From NCBI RefSeq assembly GCF_031457455.1, contig NZ_JAVDWU010000005.1:314935-378934 (forward strand): a stretch of DNA of 64,000 nt, written 5' to 3'. The DNA comes from Hydrogenophaga palleronii_A (GTDB lineage: Bacteria; Pseudomonadota; Gammaproteobacteria; Burkholderiales; Burkholderiaceae_C). Below the pieces are notes generated by a model, which saw nothing but the letters and a program-made list of their open reading frames with translations, was not told where the DNA came from and did not search any database. Of the stretch, positions 60,782-64,000 are shown in pieces. Both the position numbers and the translations under genes were made by a program. Each line of letters starts with the position of its first letter. The first letter of the stretch is position 1.

Positions 60782-62197
60782 TCAGCGCTTGATGTTGTTC
60801 CACAACGTGATCTGCTGCGTCACGAAGGCATTGAGCCCACTGAGCTGGCCCACCGCGGCGTCCATCGCGTTGTATTGCGCCAGGTAGCGAACCTCGGCAC
60901 GCGCCGCGCGGTCGCTCACCTTCTCCATTTCCTTGGTGTTGCGCGTTCCGGCGCTCTTGAGGGCTTCGGTGCGCGTGCTCACCAGACCGTTGACGGACAG
61001 CAGGCCATCGGCAAACGCTTTCACCTTCAGGCCAAAACCGCGCTCGGTGGCCACGCTGCTGGTTTGGGCGAACAGTGACTGCAGGGCTTGGGGTCTTTGC
61101 AGTGCGGCATCGAGCTTGGATGTGTTGATGGACATCACACCGCCGGTCTTCATCTCGATGCCCACGTCCATCAGGCGCGAATATGGTTCGCTGGCCGTGA
61201 CCGAGCGCATCATGCCGCGCAGCGCGTTCTGCAGGCCTACGGCCGTGCTGTCGCCCTGCAGGGAGCCCGCCACCTTGGTGTCGGGGTCGTATTTGGTGGC
61301 CGTGGCCAGCATGTTGTTGATGGTGTTGTACGCGTCGACGAAGGCCTGGATGTTCTTGCGCATCGACTCCCTGTCCACCCCCACCGACACTTCTGCCGGA
61401 CCGGTTGTGGCCTTGGACAGTGTGAGCGTGATACCGGGCAGGGCGTCGGTGATCGTGTTGGTGGCCGATGTGATGGGCACATTGTTGACCGTGGCCTGTG
61501 CGTTCGATCCGGCCTGACTCTGCGTCATGCCACTGGCGGTGCCGGGATCAAATGCGAGGCGCGAGAGCCCATCCGCATCGGTGTCGTCCCCATCGTCGTC
61601 GGTGGCCTGAATCCGGAAGCCGTTGACCTCACCGGTGGTGTTGGATCGCACCAGCAGCCGCTCGCCGGAAGCGTCGCGCAACACGGTGGCGTTCACGCCC
61701 GCGCCGGCTGCGTTGATCTTGGTGGCAATCTGGCTGAGCGTATCGCCGGGTGCAATGTCCACGGGCACGGCGGTCGCACTGCCGGGTGCGAAGCTGCCAC
61801 CGGACCAGTTGCCGATCTGGATACTCAGGCTGCCGCCGCCCATGGCGGTGCCTACAGGCACGGCACCGGAGGCCACCGACTGGGCCTTGGCCAGGCTCTG
61901 CACTTCAATGGCCATGGAGGTGGCGGCGGTGCCGGGGGCCACGCTGATGTTCACTGCGTCGGGCATGGAGGTCATGCCACGCACGCTGGTCCAGGCGCTG
62001 GGAGCTGAGAGCTTGGCTGCCGCGTCGGCCAGACCGGAGACCATGGACTTGATGCTGCCGTAGATAGAGAGCTTGCTCTGGAGGGAGGCGGCTTTCTGCT
62101 GTAGCGGGATCAGCGGCGCTTGTTCGAGCGCCACCAGTTTGGACACGATGCCCTGGATGTCGATGCCACTGGCAAGGCCTGGCGATGAAATGGCCAT
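60782..62197 (-). CDS. fliD: Flagellar filament cap protein FliD
   Basis: 471 residues. N-terminal FliD domain (ISSPGLASGIDIQGIVSKLV), a middle with NNVPITSATNTITDALPGIT, and the C-terminal FliD domain (DAYNTINNMLATATKYDPDT, ALRGMMRSVTASEPYSRLMD, MSINTSKLDAALQRPQALQS), ending FVTQQITLWNNIKR with coiled helices. It caps the growing filament and inserts flagellin. The ATG at 62197 has AAAGGACAT. A near-perfect sigma28 promoter lies upstream (62348-62374). Confidence 0.95.
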   Translation of the reverse strand: MAISSPGLASGIDIQGIVSKLVALEQAPLIPLQQKAASLQSKLSIYGSIKSMVSGLADAAAKLSAPSAWTSVRGMTSMPDAVNISVAPGTAATSMAIEVQSLAKAQSVASGAVPVGTAMGGGSLSIQIGNWSGGSFAPGSATAVPVDIAPGDTLSQIATKINAAGAGVNATVLRDASGERLLVRSNTTGEVNGFRIQATDDDGDDTDADGLSRLAFDPGTASGMTQSQAGSNAQATVNNVPITSATNTITDALPGITLTLSKATTGPAEVSVGVDRESMRKNIQAFVDAYNTINNMLATATKYDPDTKVAGSLQGDSTAVGLQNALRGMMRSVTASEPYSRLMDVGIEMKTGGVMSINTSKLDAALQRPQALQSLFAQTSSVATERGFGLKVKAFADGLLSVNGLVSTRTEALKSAGTRNTKEMEKVSDRAARAEVRYLAQYNAMDAAVGQLSGLNAFVTQQITLWNNIKR

Positions 62198-62347
62198 GGG
62201 ATGTCCTTTCCGGGATGTGCGCAGCGCACGCGGCTTGCATGCACTGTGCGCATTCCACAAGACCCGCAGCGGCAGGGGCTGTGAACCGCCTTGGCCGCTC
62301 GGGTGTGACGCCTTCAGAGACCCGTCAGGCAGACGGGTATGAAGGTT

Positions 62348-62374
62348 CTATCGGCAAGAAACCGTCAACCTTTA
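62348..62374 (-). promoter_or_regulatory. Sigma28 (FliA) promoter of fliD
   Basis: On the minus strand: TAAAGGTT (62374-62367), 11 bp, GCCGATAG (62355-62348). Compared with TAAAGTTT-N11-GCCGATAA only two bases differ. The -35 overlaps the last codons of fliC, so fliD has its own promoter at the end of the flagellin gene. Confidence 0.8.
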
Positions 62375-63567
62375 AGGAGTGACAGAACGCCCTGCGGCAC
62401 CTGATTGGCCTGGGCCACCATGGCGGTGCCGGCCTGCTGCAGGATCTGTGCACGCGAGAGGTTGGCGGTTTCCTTGGCGAAGTCGGCGTCCATGATGCGG
62501 CCACGCGAAGCAGAGAGATTCTCCACACCGATCTGGATGTTGGCCACGGCGCTCTCAAAACGGCTCTGCACCGCACCCAGGGTGGCGCGGGCGCCGTTGA
62601 CCTGGTCCAGGGCGTCATCGATCTTCTTGATGGCGATGTAGGCACCCTTTTCGCTGGTCACGTCCACGCTGGAGATGCCGGTGAGGTCATCGGTGGCGGC
62701 GACGATGCCGCTGCCGTCGTCGGCAATGCCGGTGGTGGCGGCGCTGAAACCGGTGAGGGTGATGGTTTCAGGTTCACCGTCTTCATCCAGCCTGGATGAG
62801 AGGATCTCCACGTCGAAGGTGCCGTCGTTGTTGGTCACCAGGTAGGCGGACACACCGGTCTCACCTGTCTTGCGGTTGATGGCTTCAATGACCTGGCCCA
62901 GGCGCGCGGTCTCGGAGCTGGCCGCACCGATGGCGCCCAGATCGACGTCGTCGCCTGCGCCCACCGCGATGGTCAGCGTGCCGGCGTCGATCTCGGTTGC
63001 ATAGTCCGTGATGTCGGCAGGGTCCACCGTTTCGGTCAGCTCGGCGTAGGCCACGGTGCTGAGGTTGGCTGCCGTGGTGTTGGCCAGCGAACCGATGGTG
63101 ATGTTGTCACCGGCGTTGGCGCCGACCTGGAAGGTGGCGGCGGTAAAGGAGCCGTCCAGGATCTTCTTGCCGTTGAACGAGGTCTGCTGCGAGACGCGGT
63201 CGATCTCGTCGGTGAGCTGCTTGACTTCGGCCTGCAGGGCCTTGCGGTCGTCGGCACTGTTGGTGGCGTTGGCCGACTGCACGGACAGTTCGCGCATGCG
63301 CTGCAGCATGTCGCCGACTTTGCCCAGCGCGCCTTCAGCGGTCTGCGCCAGCGAGATGCCGTCGTTGGCGTTGCGGGCGGCCACGCTCAGACCCTTGATC
63401 TGAGCGTTCATGCGCTCTGCAATGGCCAGGCCGGCGGCGTCGTCCTTGGCGCTGTTGACGCGCAGGCCCGAAGACAGGCGCTGCATGGAAGTGGCCAGCG
63501 AGCCCTGCGAGGATTGCAGGTTGCGCTGTGCGTTCATCGACATCACGTTGGTGTTGATGGTGGTCAT
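62365..63567 (-). CDS. fliC: Flagellin
   Basis: 400 residues. N-terminal D0/D1 (TTINTNVMSMNAQRNLQSSQ, SSGLRVNSAKDDAAGLAIAE, LMQRMRELSVQSANATNSAD-like) and C-terminal D1/D0 (AVQSRFESAVANIQIGVENL, ARGRIMDADFAKETANLSRA-like, QILQQAGTAMVAQANQVPQG, ending VLSLLKG). The middle (about 170-285) is a variable surface domain. Main filament subunit; exported with FliS, capped by FliD. A second flagellin ends at the window edge, upstream in the same direction. Confidence 0.96.
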   Translation of the reverse strand: MTTINTNVMSMNAQRNLQSSQGSLATSMQRLSSGLRVNSAKDDAAGLAIAERMNAQIKGLSVAARNANDGISLAQTAEGALGKVGDMLQRMRELSVQSANATNSADDRKALQAEVKQLTDEIDRVSQQTSFNGKKILDGSFTAATFQVGANAGDNITIGSLANTTAANLSTVAYAELTETVDPADITDYATEIDAGTLTIAVGAGDDVDLGAIGAASSETARLGQVIEAINRKTGETGVSAYLVTNNDGTFDVEILSSRLDEDGEPETITLTGFSAATTGIADDGSGIVAATDDLTGISSVDVTSEKGAYIAIKKIDDALDQVNGARATLGAVQSRFESAVANIQIGVENLSASRGRIMDADFAKETANLSRAQILQQAGTAMVAQANQVPQGVLSLLKG

Positions 63568-63747
63568 GACTAACTCCTAAAAATAAAAAGGCAATCCGGC
63601 ATCGCTGCCAATCTCGACACCGGCCACAACGGCCGGCTGCCATGACCGGGGCAGGAATGCTCGCGCCGGCTGGGCCCTGGGGCTTTGACCGTCTCGCCGC
63701 ATTCACTTGCCGGACGACGAACCTTTTTTAGAAGTCCGTTGAGTTCG

Positions 63748-63774
63748 ATTTCGGTGGCCCTGGCGTATTCTTCA
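63748..63774 (-). promoter_or_regulatory. Candidate sigma28 promoter of fliC
   Basis: On the minus strand: TGAAGAAT (63774-63767), 11 bp, ACCGAAAT (63755-63748). It fits TAAAGTTT-N11-GCCGATAA at about five of eight bases per half, lying 180 bp before the fliC ATG between the flagellin genes. Weaker than the fliD site. Confidence 0.4.
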
Positions 63775-63850
63775 ACGCCACCCCGTTTTTCATCGCCCGG
63801 AAAAGGCGGGCTTCCCGGGTGCTGTTTCAGGGATTGCAAGGCCAGGGAAC

Positions 63851-63894
63851 AAAAAAAAGCGGCAGAAGCGGTTGTCCACCGCTTCTGCCGCTTT
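63851..63894 (-). terminator. Intrinsic terminator of the second flagellin gene
   Basis: Perfect 17-bp inverted repeat (63878-63894 with 63856-63872, loop GGACA in sense), then a run of eight T in the leftward direction (63851-63858, overlapping the arm). It lies 61 bp behind the stop of the flagellin at the window edge: a classic rho-independent terminator. Confidence 0.9.
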
Positions 63895-63955
63895 CGCCGC
63901 CTGAGGCGCCACACCCGTGGGTGCAGCGCATGCTGGGGTTGTCTTCTTGCTTCGA

Positions 63956-64000
63956 TCAGCGCAGCAGGGAGAGCACGCCCTGCGGGATCTGGTTGGCCTG
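63956..64000 (-). CDS. Second flagellin, C-terminal end (cut by window end)
   Basis: The last 14 codons read QANQIPQGVLSLLR and stop at 63956-63958. They match the C-terminus of the adjacent flagellin (QANQVPQGVLSLLKG) almost exactly, so a tandem flagellin paralogue lies upstream on the same strand. Its own terminator (63851-63894) and the gap to the first flagellin suggest separate transcription. Nothing more can be seen. Confidence 0.8.
   Translation of the reverse strand, partial: QANQIPQGVLSLLR

Overview
The window reads as a chromosome segment of a flagellated, GC-rich betaproteobacterium. Comamonadaceae (a Hydrogenophaga/Acidovorax-like genus) fits best. The basis is the che/fli gene order, the protein types (DUF2783 with an FAD monooxygenase, an MFS_3 exporter, 3-hydroxybutyrate dehydrogenase) and the intergenic repeats built around GGCTTTGCCGGGCC. 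The genus is inference; no rRNA is present to check it.

Layout. 1-7.5 kb: the end of a sensor kinase, a divergent Lrp/AsnC regulator and ornithine cyclodeaminase pair, a tightly overlapping operon (solute-binding lipoprotein, PAS histidine kinase, response regulator) and a universal stress protein. 7.7-11 kb: an aromatic-type FAD monooxygenase, a DUF2783 protein, a VOC protein and a hypothetical protein with a sigma28-like promoter. 11.1-18.1 kb: a methyl-accepting chemotaxis protein, two tandem paralogous hybrid kinases and a secreted molybdopterin-fold protein. 18.2-24.2 kb: a chemotaxis operon (CheZ-like, cheY, cheA, cheR, cheD, cheB) read leftwards from a sigma28-like promoter. 24.3-33.6 kb: a NarL-type two-component pair, an MFS exporter, a CorC/HlyC-type protein, uppP and small membrane or hypothetical proteins. 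33.7-38.0 kb: an island of short rightward genes with lower GC. Three attC-like palindromes, one isolated attC core and the N-terminal stub of an IS110/IS1111-type transposase make it look like an integron cassette cluster without an integrase (CALIN-like). 38.1-46.5 kb: 3-hydroxybutyrate dehydrogenase with a PAS-LuxR regulator, an amino-acid-type binding protein, a 272-bp MITE-like element, an acyl-CoA ligase, a truncated TauE/SafE protein, and a fatty acid desaturase with a GNAT-like partner. 46.5-64 kb: a nearly complete flagellar fli cluster, fliR to fliF leftwards, fliE rightwards, then fliT, fliS, fliD, fliC and the end of a second flagellin.

How it works together. About half the window is sensing and motility. 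MCP, CheA, CheY, CheR, CheB and CheD form the chemotaxis core, lacking only cheW here. A diverged CheZ-like protein probably supplies CheY-P phosphatase activity. The fli genes supply basal body, C-ring, export apparatus, cap, chaperones and filament. Clear sigma28 (FliA) promoter patterns lie before fliD and the che operon.

Most striking. A family of about 14 palindromic repeats (80-130 bp) sits almost directly after stop codons, and every copy has the same orientation relative to the gene it follows: cheY, cheB, fliQ, fliO, fliN, fliK, fliH, fliG, fliF, fliT, fliE, a response regulator and a binding protein. The second strong signal is the attC-like cassette cluster with its IS1111-type stub.
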